The notes: generated by a model not told the origin, from the sequence alone. DNA of 64,000 bases from Sandarakinorhabdus limnophila DSM 17366 (GCF_000420765.1 NZ_ATVO01000009.1:90769-154768), one strand, 5' to 3'; counted from the stretch's first letter, positions 47,733-56,694 are shown. Program-made: numbers and translations.

Positions 47733-48541
47733 TTGGTCAGCATGGCTCGCAGTTCGCCATCATAGCGACGTGGCGGATCGGCCCCGTAAAACAAACGGAA
47801 TGCCTCGGCCGCCTGGCCAATAAGCATGTCGAGCCCATCGATGGTGATCAGGCCACGCGCATGGGCAGCGGCCAGCAACGGCGTTTCCAACGGCACATAG
47901 ACGGCATCGAAGACAACGGCATCCGCAGGCAACGCTGAAAGATTGATCTTGAGCTCTGGCTGGCCCGCCATCCCCAGCGTAGTGGCGTTGAACACCAGCC
48001 CGGTATCGGCAGGCGGCACATCGCCCATCGCCATCACGCCGCCCGGCAATCCGGATGCGGCCAGTAAGGCGCCTGCCGCATTATAGTTGCGCGCCATCAC
48101 CCACAGGGCCGAAGCGCCGCTGTCGCGCGCAGCGGCGGCAGCAGCCCGTGCCGCGCCACCACTGCCAATCACCAGCACCGGGCGCCCGGCCATGATCGCG
48201 CCAGCCGGACCGATGATCCCGGCGGCATCGGTGTTATGCCCGATCAGGCGGTGATCATTGCCGACCACGATGGTGTTGACCGCGCCCACCGCCACCGCTT
48301 CTGGCGCCAAGTCATCCAAGTGCGCCATCACCGCCAACTTGTGCGGCACCGTCACGTTCACACCGCGCAAGCCCATGACGGGTAGGGCGCGCACGAACGT
48401 GCCCAGCTGTTCAGGCCGCACCGGAAAGCGGCTGTAATCACCATCGAGGCCCAGCTTGCCAAGCCAGAAGCGATGAATCAGCGGCGATTTCGAATGGCTG
48501 ATCGGCCAGCCGGTCACGCCGGCAACGGCAGGTTCCCTCAT
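47729..48541 (-). CDS. aroE: Shikimate dehydrogenase
   Basis: NADPH-dependent reduction of 3-dehydroshikimate to shikimate in aromatic amino acid synthesis. The 270-aa protein has the shikimate-binding GWPISHSKSPLIH, the catalytic lysine in NVTVPHKLAVM, the aspartate in GHNTDAAG and an NADP-binding VIGSGGAARAAA. The start overlaps the maf stop and the stop overlaps coaE. All catalytic residues are present. Confidence 0.96.
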   Translation of the reverse strand: MREPAVAGVTGWPISHSKSPLIHRFWLGKLGLDGDYSRFPVRPEQLGTFVRALPVMGLRGVNVTVPHKLAVMAHLDDLAPEAVAVGAVNTIVVGNDHRLIGHNTDAAGIIGPAGAIMAGRPVLVIGSGGAARAAAAAARDSGASALWVMARNYNAAGALLAASGLPGGVMAMGDVPPADTGLVFNATTLGMAGQPELKINLSALPADAVVFDAVYVPLETPLLAAAHARGLITIDGLDMLIGQAAEAFRLFYGADPPRRYDGELRAMLTK

Positions 48542-49131
48542 GCGGCCAGCACTCCCCTGACCCGCAGATAATCCAGAACGGCAAGCAGGGGGAGACCACG
48601 AATCACGAACTGATCACCATCAATGCGGGTGAACAGCTGCGCGCCCAGCGCTTCGATGCGATAACAACCAACACAGCCGAGCACGGCATCGCCTTCTGCA
48701 TCCAGATAGGCGCTGATGAAGTCATCACTCAGTCGCCGCATCGTTAGCTTCGCCGCGCCGGCGCTGCGCCACACGGGCTTGCCGGCCTCGGATATGACCG
48801 CGGCGGAAATCAGCCGATGGGTGGTGCCGGCGAGCTGGCGCAACTGCACCTCGGCGCGCGGACGGGTTTCCGGCTTGGCGATCATGGCGCCGTCGGCAGT
48901 GACCACCACGCTGTCTGCCCCCAGCACCAGCGCGCCGGGGTGCTGGCGGCTGATCTTCAACGCCTTCACTTCGGCGAGCGCATCGGCAATGCGTTCGGGG
49001 CTGGCCTGTTCCGCCACAAGCCCTGCCGTGATCGCCTCTTCATCGACATGGGCCGGCAAGGCTTCGTGCGTCACGCCGGCTGCGTGCAACATTGACCGCC
49101 GCGCGGCTGACTGGCTGGCCAGCACCAGCAT
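48538..49131 (-). CDS. maf: Maf-family nucleoside triphosphate pyrophosphatase
   Basis: Hydrolyses non-canonical or modified nucleotides, and in some bacteria blocks septation. The 197-aa protein carries VLASQSAARRSML at the N-terminus, LVLGADSVV and the SDDFISAYLDAEGDAVLGCVGCYRIE region. It overlaps aroE (4 bp) and DUF299 (one base, TAATG). In E. coli the family members YceF and YhdE differ in substrate; which one this matches is not clear. Confidence 0.93.
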   Translation of the reverse strand: MLVLASQSAARRSMLHAAGVTHEALPAHVDEEAITAGLVAEQASPERIADALAEVKALKISRQHPGALVLGADSVVVTADGAMIAKPETRPRAEVQLRQLAGTTHRLISAAVISEAGKPVWRSAGAAKLTMRRLSDDFISAYLDAEGDAVLGCVGCYRIEALGAQLFTRIDGDQFVIRGLPLLAVLDYLRVRGVLAA

Positions 49132-49958
49132 TATGCTTGTTTCTCCAACCGCGCTTGGTGCAGGTTGATGATGGCCGCCGCTGTCTCTTCGATGCTGCGA
49201 CGGGTGACGTCGATCACCGGAATATCATGATCAGCAAACAGCCGGCGAGCAAAGGCGACCTCGGCCTCGATCCGCTCGACATCGACATAGTCTGTGTCTG
49301 GCGTCTGGCCCAGGGTAAGCAGCCGGTTGCGGCGGATGGATTGCAGCCGGTCGGGCGCCGTGGTCAGGCCAACCAGAAGCGGGCCTTTGACCGTCCACAC
49401 GTGTGGCGCCGGCGGTGATTGCGGCACCAGCGGGATATTGGCCGTCTTGTAGCCGCGGTTGGCCAGGTAGATTGAGGTGGGCGTTTTCGAGGTGCGTGAC
49501 ACGCCCAGCAAGAGGATATCGGCCTCTTCCAGCTCCTCGAGGCCGGTCTGGGCGCCATCATCATGCACCATCGTGTAGTTGATGGCATCGACCCGGCGGA
49601 AATAGGCCTGATCCATCACATGCTGGCGCCCCGGCCGGCGCGTGGCCGCCTGGCCGAGCAGTTCCGACAGCGCCGAGATGGTGGGATCGAGCGGCGACAC
49701 CATCGGCAGGCCCAGCGTGGCACAGCGCATTTCCAGCCGATCCCGCACCACCCCGCCGACCAGCGTGTAAATGACCAGCCCCGGCTTTTTCGCCACTTCC
49801 TCGATGATGCGATCAAGATGGCCTTCGCTGCGCACCATAGGCCAGAAATGCTTCACGGCCTGCGCGCCCTCGAATCGGGCCAGGCTGGCCTTGGCCACCG
49901 ATTCCAGCGTTTCGCCGGTGGAATCACTGATCAGATGCAGGTGCAGCACGTCTGGCAT
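49131..49958 (-). CDS. DUF299 pyruvate, phosphate/water dikinase regulatory protein
   Basis: A 275-aa bifunctional kinase/phosphorylase that switches pyruvate phosphate dikinase or phosphoenolpyruvate synthase on and off. It has the P-loop-like GVSRTSKTPTSIYLA near residue 151 and the start LHLISDSTGETLESVAKA. The ATG at 49956-49958 is chosen; the frame extends upstream into the origin region without family sequence. This gene (often called RP001 or CC_0001) lies next to the chromosome origin in many alphaproteobacteria, which is the case here. Confidence 0.94.
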   Translation of the reverse strand: MPDVLHLHLISDSTGETLESVAKASLARFEGAQAVKHFWPMVRSEGHLDRIIEEVAKKPGLVIYTLVGGVVRDRLEMRCATLGLPMVSPLDPTISALSELLGQAATRRPGRQHVMDQAYFRRVDAINYTMVHDDGAQTGLEELEEADILLLGVSRTSKTPTSIYLANRGYKTANIPLVPQSPPAPHVWTVKGPLLVGLTTAPDRLQSIRRNRLLTLGQTPDTDYVDVERIEAEVAFARRLFADHDIPVIDVTRRSIEETAAAIINLHQARLEKQA

Positions 49959-50001
49959 GGTCACACCTGACCTTGCCGGCAAAAATTGCCGCCCATGACT
50001 C

Positions 50002-50010
50002 TGTGGATAA
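50002..50010 (-). promoter_or_regulatory. DnaA box, perfect match
   Basis: TGTGGATAA, the reverse complement of TTATCCACA, the highest-affinity DnaA recognition sequence. Confidence 0.85.
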
Positions 50011-50022
50011 GCATCAGGGCAA

Positions 50023-50034
50023 AGCGTTAACGCT
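50023..50034. repeat. 12-bp palindrome in the origin gap
   Basis: AGCGTTAACGCT, a perfect palindrome 13 bases from the perfect DnaA box. It includes GTTAAC, only a half of the TTAA-N7-TTAA CtrA pattern, so a CtrA site is not claimed. It may be a regulator or helicase-loading site. Confidence 0.6.
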
Positions 50035-50126
50035 GCTGTGGAGCATCCGGCAAGCGCCAATTCCACGGAACCGCTCCGCGACCGCGGGCGGTTTCATCAG
50101 GCTGGGAACATATGCACAGCCAGGCC

Positions 50127-50135
50127 TGTGGAAAA
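50127..50135 (-). promoter_or_regulatory. DnaA box, one mismatch
   Basis: TGTGGAAAA, reverse complement TTTTCCACA, differs from TTATCCACA at the third base only. Confidence 0.65.
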
Positions 50136-50150
50136 CGGGGATGAACGCTG

Positions 50151-50175
50151 CGACTCGCACGATTCCGGCGAGTCG
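50151..50175. repeat. Inverted repeat (8-bp stem, 9-base loop) in the origin gap
   Basis: CGACTCGC at 50151-50158 and its exact reverse complement GCGAGTCG at 50168-50175, separated by nine bases. It lies between two DnaA boxes. No T-run follows, so it is not a standard terminator. Confidence 0.7.
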
Positions 50176-50214
50176 TTGAGATCCGGCCCTGTGGACCAAC
50201 CGGTTGAACCGATT

Positions 50215-50223
50215 TTATCCCCA
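50215..50223 (+). promoter_or_regulatory. DnaA box, one mismatch
   Basis: TTATCCCCA, one change (A to C at position 7) from TTATCCACA, facing the AT-rich tract that begins 27 bases downstream. Confidence 0.65.
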
Positions 50224-50249
50224 CGATTCCGCCCCCTACTACTACCAGC

Positions 50250-50275
50250 AATTTCTAAGTTTATTTTTAGATCTG
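50250..50275. other. AT-rich tract, candidate DNA unwinding element
   Basis: AATTTCTAAGTTTATTTTTAGATC, the most AT-rich stretch in the gap, placed next to the DnaA boxes as a duplex-opening region should be. It is also upstream of hemE and could contain its promoter. Confidence 0.55.
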
Positions 50276-50340
50276 GTTGAAAGGCGGCAGGGCGCGCTGC
50301 GGGCTTGACCAGGGCAACGGGGCACAGGCAAGGAGGCGTC

Positions 50341-51381
50341 ATGGCTGATCAACCTCATCAGGATCCCCCTCTACTCGCCGTGCTGAAGGGCGAACGTCGC
50401 GACCCCCCGCCGGTCTGGCTGATGCGACAGGCTGGGCGCTATCTGCCGGAATATCGCGCCTTGCGGGCCGAAAAGGGCGGCTTCCTCGAATTGGTTTACG
50501 ACAGCGATGCCGCGGCCGAGATCACCATCCAGCCGCTCAAGCGCTTTGGCATGGATGGTGCCATCCTGTTTTCCGACATCCTGATCGTCCCTCACGCCAT
50601 GGGCCAAGGCCTCAGCTTCGGCCCCGGCGAAGGCCCGCAGCTGACTCCGGCGCTGCATGATGGCGATTTTTCCCAGCTTGAGCCCAATCCGCTGCACTTC
50701 GCCAAGATCTATGAAACCGTCGCCAAGGTGCGCAAGGCCATTGATCCGTCGGTGACGATGCTGGGCTTTGCCGGCAGCCCATGGACCATCGCGACATACA
50801 TGGTGGCAGGCCATGGCAGCAAGGATCAGGCAGAAACCCGCCGTCTGGCGTACAAGGATCCAGCACGCTTCCAGGCGTTGATTGATCGCATCGTCGCAGT
50901 GACAGTGGATTATCTGTCGGGCCAGATTGAAGCCGGCGCACAGGCCATCCAGTTGTTTGACAGCTGGGCCGGTACGCTTTCGCCGGCGCAGTTTGAACGT
51001 TGGGTGATTGCGCCCAATGCCGATATCGTTGGCCGCCTGATGGTGCGCCATCCCGATGTGCCGATCATCGGTTTCCCCAAGGGTGCCGGCGCCAAGCTTG
51101 CAGCCTATGCTGCCGAAACCGGCGTAGATGCCGTGGGCCTGGATGAAACCGTTGATCCGGTCTGGGCTGACTCCATGCTACCGCCCGGCATGCCGGTGCA
51201 GGGCAATCTCGATCCGTTGGCGCTGATTACTGGCGGCGAAGCGCTGGAACAGGCCGTGACGCGCATCCGCCACGCGCTGTCTGGTCGCCCGCACATCTTC
51301 AACCTTGGCCATGGCATCTTGCAGGACACGCCGATCGAGCATGTCGAGCATCTCTTTGCGCTGCTGAAGAAGCCGCTCTGA
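50341..51381 (+). CDS. hemE: Uroporphyrinogen decarboxylase
   Basis: Decarboxylates the four acetate side chains of uroporphyrinogen III to coproporphyrinogen III in haem synthesis. The 346-aa protein has VWLMRQAGRYLPEYRALR near residue 28, with the substrate-binding Arg pair, and FAGSPWTIATYMV. An AAGGAGG site precedes the ATG at 50341. It begins 66 bases after the origin's AT-rich tract and is followed three bases later by hemJ, a coherent haem operon. Confidence 0.97.
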   Translation: MADQPHQDPPLLAVLKGERRDPPPVWLMRQAGRYLPEYRALRAEKGGFLELVYDSDAAAEITIQPLKRFGMDGAILFSDILIVPHAMGQGLSFGPGEGPQLTPALHDGDFSQLEPNPLHFAKIYETVAKVRKAIDPSVTMLGFAGSPWTIATYMVAGHGSKDQAETRRLAYKDPARFQALIDRIVAVTVDYLSGQIEAGAQAIQLFDSWAGTLSPAQFERWVIAPNADIVGRLMVRHPDVPIIGFPKGAGAKLAAYAAETGVDAVGLDETVDPVWADSMLPPGMPVQGNLDPLALITGGEALEQAVTRIRHALSGRPHIFNLGHGILQDTPIEHVEHLFALLKKPL

Positions 51382-51384
51382 ACC

Positions 51385-51834
51385 ATGACTGAATGGGGCG
51401 TCGGCTGGCTGGGCGAAGCCTATCTGTGGGTGAAGGCACTGCACGTCGCCTTCGTCATCTTTTGGATGGCCGGCTTGTTTATGATTCCGCGCTTTCTGGT
51501 CTATTGGCACCCGGTCGAACCTGCTGCACCAGAATCCGCTCTTTGGGATGAACGCTGCCGCCGCTTGCGCGGCATCATCCTGTCACCTGCTATGGTGGTG
51601 AGCTGGCTTGCCGGGCTGTCGCTGGGCGTTCATCTTGGCTGGCCGCTGTGGCTGGTGGTGAAATTCGGTTTTGTTTGTCTGCTGACCTGGTTTCACCATT
51701 GGAGTGTGGTTATGGCAAAGCTTTTTGCCGCTGGCGAACGCCCGGTGACCGAAAAGCGGCTGCGGCTCATGAATGAGATTCCCTCGCTGGTCACGCTGGC
51801 TGTGGCGGTGCTGGTGATCGTCAAACCCTTCTGA
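51385..51834 (+). CDS. hemJ: Protoporphyrinogen oxidase HemJ
   Basis: Membrane-bound protoporphyrinogen IX oxidase of the HemJ family, which replaces HemG/HemY in most alphaproteobacteria. The 149-aa protein has about four helices, with the conserved WVKALHVAFVIFWMAGLF (His20 in a haem-ligand position), LRGIILSPAM, and the C-terminal NEIPSLVTLAVAVLVIVKPF. Three bases after hemE and one-base overlap with hrpB at the stop. The assignment rests on the N- and C-terminal signatures. Confidence 0.92.
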   Translation: MTEWGVGWLGEAYLWVKALHVAFVIFWMAGLFMIPRFLVYWHPVEPAAPESALWDERCRRLRGIILSPAMVVSWLAGLSLGVHLGWPLWLVVKFGFVCLLTWFHHWSVVMAKLFAAGERPVTEKRLRLMNEIPSLVTLAVAVLVIVKPF

Positions 51835-54263
51835 TGCTGCCGGTGCTCGCCGTGCTGCCGCAGCTGCAGGCGGCGCTGGCCGGCAATCAGCCTGTGGCGC
51901 TGGTGGCGCCGCCCGGTGCAGGCAAGACGACCGCGGTGCCGCCCGCGCTGCTCGGTGAAAAGTGGGCCAGCGCTGGCAAGCTCATCCTGCTTTCTCCCCG
52001 ACGTCTTGCCGCCCGCGCCGCGGCCGAGCGCATGGCCGAGCAGTTGGGGGAGCCGGTTGGTCAGACCATTGGCTATCGAACCCGGCTGGATGCGCGCACG
52101 TCGGCTGCCACCCGCATTGAGGTGGTGACCGAAGGCATTTTCACCCGCATGTTGGTCAGCGATCCCGAACTGGCCGGTGTGGCCGGTGTCTTGTTCGACG
52201 AAGTCCATGAACGCAGCCTCGACTCCGATTTTGCGCTCGCACTGACATTGGAAGCTCGCGCAGCGTTGCGACCTGATCTGCGTCTGTTGCTGATGTCGGC
52301 CACGCTGGATGTGGCCGGATTCGCCACCATCATTCCGGGACTTGTCCAAGTTGAATCGCAAGGCCGGATGTTTCCGGTCGAACTGCGCTACGTCGGTCGC
52401 AATTCCGCTGAACGACTGGAAGACGCCATGGCCAGCGCTATCCGCGGCGCACTGGTCAGCGAAACCAGCTCCATCCTCGCCTTCCTGCCTGGTGTTGCCG
52501 AGATTGAGCGCACCGCCGAGCGCCTGGAAGCGCGGCTGCCCGCCGATACTGATCTGTTCCGTCTGCACGGTGCCCGCGAAGCCAGTGACCAGCGTGCCGC
52601 CATTGCGCCGCCACCGCCTGGCCGTCGCAAGATCGTGCTGGCGACCAGCATTGCAGAGACGAGCATCACCATCGATGGTGTGCGGGTCGTGATCGATTCC
52701 GGCCTGTCGCGCCGGCCGCAGCTCGATCGCAGTGTTGGTCTCTCCCGCCTGGTCACCGTGCGATCGAGTCAGGCGGCTGTGACCCAACGCGCCGGCCGCG
52801 CCGGGCGGACTGCACCAGGGGTGGCGATCCGGCTGTGGGAAGCCGCCGAAACACTGGGCCTGGTCCCCTTCGATCCGCCGGAAATCATGGAGGCTGATCT
52901 GGCTGGACTGGTGCTGGATTGCGCCCGCTGGGGTGTGCCTGATCCGGCCAGTCTGCCCTGGCGGGACCCACCGCCGGCAGCAGCCGTGACCGAAGCGCAA
53001 GGCCGGCTACGGGCTATGACGGCGATTGATGAGACCGGTCGCGTAACGCCCCATGGCGAACGTTTGGCGGCGCTGCCAATGGCACCGGAACAGGCAAACA
53101 TGTTGGTGATAGCGGCACAGCGCGGCCACGGCTTGCTCGCTGCCCGCATCGCTGTGTTGATGGGTGAGCGGGGACTGGGTGGGCGCAGTGATGACATTGA
53201 GCAGCGGCTCGCAGGCTGGGCGCGCGAACGCGGCCAGCGCGCCGAAGCTGCGCGCAAGTTGGCGCAGCGTTGGGCCAGAGGGGTGGGCGCAACAGAGACT
53301 GATATCAGCATTGAATCTGCCGGCGAAGTGTTGGCCTTGGGCTATCCCGACCGGGTAGCAAGACGCCGGGGTAACGCATTCCTGATGGCCAATGGCCGCG
53401 CCGTCGCACCACCCCCGGTCTCGCCGTTGGCGCGCTGCGACTGGATCGTCGTGGGCGATGCCAGCGGCAGCGCGGCGGGCGCACGGCTGCTGTTGGGCTC
53501 GCCGCTGCACGGCGACGTCGAGAAGATTCTGGCGAGCCGCATCGAGAATCGGGCGGTGTTTGCCTTTGATCCGGTGACCAGCGGCGTGACGGCGGAAACC
53601 CAACGCCGGCTCGGCGCCATCACGTTGGCCCGCCAGCCGGTCGAGCGACCCGATGCTGCCAAAATTCGCGCTGTCCTGCTCGATGCCGTAGCGGAATGCG
53701 GACTTGGCCAGTTGCCTTGGGGAGATGCCGCCACTGCGTTGCGCGCCCGTCTTGCCTTTGCGGCTGCCCACGGCCTTGATCTGCCGGCCAGCGACGATGT
53801 TGCCTTGCTGGCCAGCCGTGCCGATTGGCTGGCGCCGCTGCTTGGTCGCCGCTTGGCTGACCTGCAGGATGTCGCGTTGGCCGAAGCGCTGTTGAACCGG
53901 CTCGACTGGAGCCAGCGCCAGCGGCTCGACACGTTTGCGCCCGGTCGCTTTACCACCCCGGCGGGCAGCAGCCATGCCATTGATTATGCAGCCGATGGTG
54001 GCCCGGCGGTGGACATGCGGGTTCAGGCGCTGTTCGGTCTCGCCCGTCATCCCATGGTCGCTGATGGCCGAGTGCCACTCACGCTGCGGCTCACCTCGCC
54101 GGCAGGCCGGCCGATCCAGGTAACCAAGGATCTGCCGGGCTTCTGGACCGGCAGCTGGGCGGAGGTGAAGAAGGATTTGAAGGGCCGTTATCCCAAGCAT
54201 CCCTGGCCGGACAATCCGCTGGACGCACCGCCAACACTACGGGCAAAACGGCCTGGACAATGA
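51834..54263 (+). CDS. hrpB: ATP-dependent helicase HrpB
   Basis: An 809-aa DEAH-box RNA helicase of the HrpB type. Walker A is PPGAGKT (residues 26-32), the DEVH box is at 122-125 (LFDEVHERS), SAT appears in LLMSATLD, and motif VI reads QRAGRAGRTAPG. The long C-terminal region (DUF-type HrpB_C, ending FPKHPWPDNP-like sequence) is specific for HrpB. The cellular role is unclear. Its start overlaps the hemJ stop and its stop overlaps the NTF2-like gene. Confidence 0.95.
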   Translation: MLPVLAVLPQLQAALAGNQPVALVAPPGAGKTTAVPPALLGEKWASAGKLILLSPRRLAARAAAERMAEQLGEPVGQTIGYRTRLDARTSAATRIEVVTEGIFTRMLVSDPELAGVAGVLFDEVHERSLDSDFALALTLEARAALRPDLRLLLMSATLDVAGFATIIPGLVQVESQGRMFPVELRYVGRNSAERLEDAMASAIRGALVSETSSILAFLPGVAEIERTAERLEARLPADTDLFRLHGAREASDQRAAIAPPPPGRRKIVLATSIAETSITIDGVRVVIDSGLSRRPQLDRSVGLSRLVTVRSSQAAVTQRAGRAGRTAPGVAIRLWEAAETLGLVPFDPPEIMEADLAGLVLDCARWGVPDPASLPWRDPPPAAAVTEAQGRLRAMTAIDETGRVTPHGERLAALPMAPEQANMLVIAAQRGHGLLAARIAVLMGERGLGGRSDDIEQRLAGWARERGQRAEAARKLAQRWARGVGATETDISIESAGEVLALGYPDRVARRRGNAFLMANGRAVAPPPVSPLARCDWIVVGDASGSAAGARLLLGSPLHGDVEKILASRIENRAVFAFDPVTSGVTAETQRRLGAITLARQPVERPDAAKIRAVLLDAVAECGLGQLPWGDAATALRARLAFAAAHGLDLPASDDVALLASRADWLAPLLGRRLADLQDVALAEALLNRLDWSQRQRLDTFAPGRFTTPAGSSHAIDYAADGGPAVDMRVQALFGLARHPMVADGRVPLTLRLTSPAGRPIQVTKDLPGFWTGSWAEVKKDLKGRYPKHPWPDNPLDAPPTLRAKRPGQ

Positions 54264-54655
54264 GGGACATGGGTATGGACAATGCCGCGATCGCCAGCGC
54301 TCTGTTTGCAGCGCTGGCTGCAGATGATGCCGCAACGGTACGTCGCCTGTGCGCGGCGGATTTCACGCTGGTACAGAACGGCGGCGCACCGATAGGTCTT
54401 GAACAGCTGCTGCGCTTCAATGCGGCCGTGCACCGGGTGGCTCCTGGCTTTGGTTACAGTGAGGCCTTCTGCTCGTCGACAACCAGCGGCTTTGTCGAGG
54501 AGCATGTGGCTGGCGGCACAATGGCTGATGGGAATGTGCTGCGTCTTACGTTGTGCGTTGTCGCCGATGTGACCGGCGGGCGCGTGACTCAGGTCAGGGA
54601 ATATTTCGACAGTGCGGCAGCCGCACCCTTGGTGACGGCGCTTTCAAAGGGTTAA
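54260..54655 (+). CDS. NTF2/SnoaL-like protein
   Basis: A 131-aa single-domain protein with the cone-shaped NTF2-like fold pattern: an N-terminal helix (AIASALFAALAADDAATVRRLCAADFTLVQNGG), a middle strand-rich section and a C-terminal VTQVREYFDSAAAAPLV. Members act as hydroxysteroid isomerase-like or polyketide cyclase-like enzymes; no function can be assigned. It is co-translated with hrpB (ATGA overlap) and overlaps the convergent propeller gene by four bases. Confidence 0.8.
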   Translation: MRDMGMDNAAIASALFAALAADDAATVRRLCAADFTLVQNGGAPIGLEQLLRFNAAVHRVAPGFGYSEAFCSSTTSGFVEEHVAGGTMADGNVLRLTLCVVADVTGGRVTQVREYFDSAAAAPLVTALSKG

Positions 54656-55569
54656 GGGCTCAATCGGGCGGGATCAGGCCACCACGACAGGCTTTGCCGG
54701 TCATGCGCCGATGTCCACACGCCCGTTGGCGTGTATCGGACCGCGCCGCTGCCGGTGACGGCGCCAAGGCGAATGCGGATGGCCAATGTTGCCGCATCAA
54801 TCACCACCAGCGACTGCCCGGCCGTGGTCCTGAGCCAGATCTTGCCGCCGCCCGTATCAATGTCACCATAGTTGAGACTGGTATCGACCTTGATCCTGCC
54901 ACTGACTGTTACGCGTGCCGGATCGACACGGGCGACGGTGCCATCGGCTTGTTCCTGGACCCACACAGCGCCTTCGCCAGCCACCAGAAAACCGGGTTGG
55001 CGGCCCAGCCGTGTGTGGCCAATTACGCGATTGGTGGCCGGATCAATCTTCTGGATGAGATTCTTCGAGCCACTGACCGCCCAGAGCGCCCCATGGCCAA
55101 AGGCGAGATAATTGCTGCCAGGTGCCACGGTGATCCGCGCGTTCACCCGGCATAGCGCCGGATCGATACGCGAAATCACACCACTGGCGGCGCTGGCCAG
55201 CCACACTGACCCTGCCCCTGCCACCACGTTCATCTCGCCATCGGCAGCGGCAATTCCGGTGGCGATCACGGCGGTAACGCGGGCTGTGCGCCGGTCGATG
55301 CGGCTCAATGTCTTGTCGTCACAATCTGCCACCCACAGGGCATCAGCTGTCAGGGCCATGGTGCCGCACGGGTGGCGCATCGATACCGTCGCCAGCTTGC
55401 CGCGGCGCGACCAGCGCTCAACCCGGCCCTTGTTAGTCACCCATACGCTGTTGCCATCAATGGTCAGGAAATCGGCGAAACCGGGAACGGGGATAAGCTG
55501 TTCGACAGGAGCAGCTGCCAGCAGGGCAAATGCGGCTGGAATTAATACGGCAAGGCGCAAGTGGGGCAC
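54652..55569 (-). CDS. Secreted beta-propeller protein (virginiamycin-B-lyase-like)
   Basis: A 305-aa exported protein with a signal peptide (LAVLIPAAFALLAAAP) and repeated blades, e.g. [62 protein letters not shown] and GAVWVQEQADGTVARVDPARV, the pattern of Vgb-type or YVTN propellers. It starts with GTG at 55567-55569. It may bind or cleave a small substrate, but no active-site set was seen. Eight bases separate it from the sterol-desaturase-like gene upstream on the same strand. Confidence 0.85.
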   Translation of the reverse strand: MPHLRLAVLIPAAFALLAAAPVEQLIPVPGFADFLTIDGNSVWVTNKGRVERWSRRGKLATVSMRHPCGTMALTADALWVADCDDKTLSRIDRRTARVTAVIATGIAAADGEMNVVAGAGSVWLASAASGVISRIDPALCRVNARITVAPGSNYLAFGHGALWAVSGSKNLIQKIDPATNRVIGHTRLGRQPGFLVAGEGAVWVQEQADGTVARVDPARVTVSGRIKVDTSLNYGDIDTGGGKIWLRTTAGQSLVVIDAATLAIRIRLGAVTGSGAVRYTPTGVWTSAHDRQSLSWWPDPARLSP

Positions 55570-55577
55570 GGCAGGGA

Positions 55578-56441
55578 TCAGGCGCCTTTGGCCTTCCAGC
55601 GGCTGATCAGCGGCCGGAAGGGGAACAGGAACTGCTCGGCAATCGTCAGCCGCCGTCGTTCATCTTGGCCAACCACGGCGGATTCGCCTTCGCGATAAGT
55701 GCCAAAAATGCGATCATACAGGATCAGCACATTGCCATAGTTGCAGCGCGTGTCTTCATAGCTGAGCGCGGTGTGATGCAGGCTGTGATGGCGGATGGTG
55801 GTGAAGAAGAAACTGTACCACCCCGGCGGATCGGAGCGCACGTTGGCGTGGGCAAAGGTCGAAATGGCGGTGCCCAGCGAGGCGGAGGCAAAGATGGCCG
55901 CCTTGTCGAAATCGAACAGGGCGATGACGCTGAGCGAAATCAGGAACAGCTCTATCGGATTGCCGACATAGCCCTTGGCCGCGTTCAATTGGGTGATGTG
56001 GTGATGCGGCGCGTGGGTGGACCAGAACAGCGCATTGTTGTGCATCAGCCGATGCATCCAATATTGCCCGAATTCAAACAGAGCCATGACCATGAAGGTC
56101 TGCACGAGAAATGGCAGCGATTTCAGCCACGGTGACGTCAGACCCAGCGCTTCCTTGGCGTTACGCAACGGACCTTCCGCGAACGTATCGGTCATCCAGC
56201 TGATCGCGGTAAAGCCCAGCACGACATAAAACAGATCCGTGGCCAGTTCACGCCAGTTGATGCGCCAGCCTTCGTGCCGTTCGAACCGCAATTCGAGCAG
56301 TTGCACGAAGAGCACCACTGTCACGATCACGATGACCAGGGTGGCCCTGTTGTCGATCAATGCAGCGGGTGCATTGCCCCAGAACAACAGAAGTGCGGTT
56401 ACCGTGACCGGCGGCAGCAGGTTCAACAGTCCCTGCCTCAT
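55578..56441 (-). CDS. Sterol desaturase / fatty acid hydroxylase-family protein
   Basis: A 287-aa membrane di-iron enzyme. Histidine clusters are HRLMHNNALFWSTHAPHHH and HHSLHHTALSYED, giving the HxxxH and HxxHH ligand set of the fatty acid hydroxylase superfamily, between about four hydrophobic segments. It probably oxidises a lipid; such proteins in sphingomonads can hydroxylate sphingolipid chains, hopanoids or carotenoids, none of which is decidable here. ATG 56439-56441 gives the membrane N-terminus. The upstream 605-bp gap separates it from the divergent receptor gene. Confidence 0.88.
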   Translation of the reverse strand: MRQGLLNLLPPVTVTALLLFWGNAPAALIDNRATLVIVIVTVVLFVQLLELRFERHEGWRINWRELATDLFYVVLGFTAISWMTDTFAEGPLRNAKEALGLTSPWLKSLPFLVQTFMVMALFEFGQYWMHRLMHNNALFWSTHAPHHHITQLNAAKGYVGNPIELFLISLSVIALFDFDKAAIFASASLGTAISTFAHANVRSDPPGWYSFFFTTIRHHSLHHTALSYEDTRCNYGNVLILYDRIFGTYREGESAVVGQDERRRLTIAEQFLFPFRPLISRWKAKGA

Positions 56442-56694
56442 GATATCATCCCCCAGGCGACACTCAGTTCGGCCGATGACATGACCGGTTGACGTCGCAA
56501 CATCCAGAGCTGCCAATGTCCGAAGTACATCATGTCTGGCTACATCTGGCAATGGCGGGGCTGGTGGGCGGTACCGCGCCGAAAAATGGTGCACCCGACA
56601 GAACGAAACGGATAACGTCTATGTAATTGATTTATATATGATTTAATGAATTCTGTGTCCGTCGTCAGAACATTTGGCACAGATCGCGGTGCAG

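Larger units (their letters stand above)
49959..50340. other. oriC: Putative chromosomal replication origin (oriC)
   Basis: A 382-bp non-coding gap between the diverging DUF299 gene and hemE. It contains one perfect DnaA box (50002-50010), two single-mismatch boxes (50127-50135, 50215-50223), weaker two-mismatch sites near 50037 and 50190, an AT-rich tract at 50250-50275, a 12-bp palindrome and an 8-bp-stem hairpin. Both genes are transcribed outward. In Caulobacter and other alphaproteobacteria the origin lies between hemE and this gene. GC skew would be needed to confirm. Confidence 0.8.

Noticed and set aside
50023..50034. CtrA binding site in the origin gap
   Set aside because: Only one TTAA half is present; the second TTAA after seven bases is missing.
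51693..54200. Two minus-strand frames (435 and 397 codons) opposite hrpB
   Set aside because: Antisense shadows of a well-defined helicase gene with no recognisable domain.
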